DNA of 64,000 nt from Sitta carolinensis (lineage: Eukaryota > Chordata > Aves > Passeriformes > Sittidae). The notes beneath the pieces are model-generated. The model was not told the DNA's origin. It worked only from the letters and a program-made list of their open reading frames with translations, and did not search any database. The translations under genes and the position numbers were made by a program. Positions 63,243-64,000 of this stretch are shown piece after piece. The stretch covers positions 3,548,501 to 3,612,500 of the forward strand of contig JAVUNC010000004.1 of NCBI GenBank assembly GCA_032173965.1, in the 5' to 3' direction. Numbering within the stretch: position 1 is the first letter of the stretch; each line of letters starts with the position of its first letter.

Positions 63243-64000
63243 GTGAGGTGTTCCTGAAACTCCAAATAAGCAAACACACACAGAAATGCAGGGCAGAAAC
63301 CCTTTGGTGATGAATGCAATCAAGAAACAGGGCTTTCCAAAACACTGCTTCAACACTGAGTCAGGTTCTTCTGGGGTGGTAGGGAAGGGGGTTACAAATA
63401 ATCCAAGGGCTGGAGCACCTCTGCTGTGAGGAAAGACTGAAGAGAGAGCTGGGGCTATCCAGCCTGGAGAAGGCTCCAAGGAGACCTGAGAGCCCCTTCC
63501 AGTGCCTAAAGGGGGCTTTCAGAAACATGGGGATAAACTTTTATTAGTAACAGGACAGGAGGTGATGGTGTTAAATTAAAAGGGGGTCTATTTAAATTAG
63601 ATCTAAGGAAGGCATTTTCTACAATGAGGAGGGTGAGGCCATGGCAAAGTTTGCCCAGAAAGGTGGTGGATGCTCCACCCCTGGAAATATTCAAGACCAG
63701 TTTTGGTGCAGCTCTGGAAACCTGCTCTGGTTGGAGATGGCCCTGCTCGTGGCAGGAGATTGGACAAGATAAACCTGAATGGTCCCTTCCAAACCATTCT
63801 GTGATTCTGTGGCCAGAAAAACCAAGGTGGAGAGCTCAGCTCAGCATGTGCAGACAGGAGATGGTGGGAAGAAGGTCAGACTGGTGTGCATGGCTTGGAA
63901 AATGAGGGGAAAGAGGCGTGGAGAATATGTGGGGGAAGGATGGCTGAACTGGAGTTACTGCAGAGGCTTCTGGGACAGTCCTCGAGTGGAGCATTGCAGT
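63243..64000 (+). other. PKHD1 intron at right edge
   Basis: Begins with the donor GTGAGG after the exon ending at 63242. The interior is mostly a CR1 copy and no further PKHD1 exon is seen before the window ends. Confidence 0.7.
63395..63822 (+). mobile_element. CR1 LINE fragment in PKHD1 intron
   Basis: ATCCAAGGGCTGGAGCACCT, TATCCAGCCTGGAGAAGGCT, GAGCCCCTTCCAGTGCCTAA, then ATGGTCCCTTCCAAACCATT and CTGTGATTCTGTGG. A nearly full 3' 430 bases. Confidence 0.9.

Overview
The window reads as nuclear DNA of a bird, and the many young-looking CR1 fragments suggest a neoavian or passerine. The evidence is spliced vertebrate genes with GT-AG introns, about 40 truncated CR1 LINE fragments whose 3' ends carry the typical ATTCTRTG-type tail, and an IL-17A of 169 residues, the length I recall for chicken IL-17A. 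Gene order is MCM3(+), IL17F(+), IL17A(-), PKHD1(+). This is the mammalian block PKHD1-IL17A-IL17F-MCM3 read from the other side, and it supports the orthology calls.

1-3.1 kb: the last six exons of MCM3 (DNA replication helicase subunit), its stop codon and poly(A) signal; two introns carry CR1 insertions. 3.1-7.4 kb: intergenic, with CR1 fragments. 7.4-10.9 kb: IL17F, three coding exons, with a TATA box, an AU-rich 3' UTR and an 81-bp tandem duplication in the 3' UTR. 10.9-17.5 kb: the gap between the convergent 3' ends of the two cytokine genes, holding CR1 copies and a 200-bp ATTCTATG-type microsatellite. 17.5-19.7 kb: IL17A on the minus strand, three coding exons, with a TATA box and AU-rich 3' UTR. 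19.7-49.3 kb: about 30 kb with no gene I can recognise. It holds CR1 fragments, homopolymer and TTTTA repeats, a probable solo LTR near 43.1-43.7 kb and an isolated GC- and CpG-rich patch near 36.2-36.8 kb. 49.3-64 kb: the 5' end of PKHD1 (fibrocystin). A near-perfect HNF1 site lies upstream, followed by a probable noncoding first exon and 12 coding exons encoding the signal peptide and the first IPT/TIG repeats. The gene runs off the right edge.

IL17A and IL17F encode related cystine-knot cytokines made by Th17-type lymphocytes; their AU-rich 3' UTRs fit short-lived inflammatory mRNAs. MCM3 and PKHD1 are functionally unrelated neighbours (replication licensing; ciliary/epithelial membrane protein). 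I found no convincing undescribed system. The points most worth checking are the IL17F 3' UTR duplication, the conserved-looking PKHD1 HNF1 site, the orphan CpG-rich patch, a possible frame-breaking microexon in PKHD1, and possible gene conversion between the IL17 third exons.
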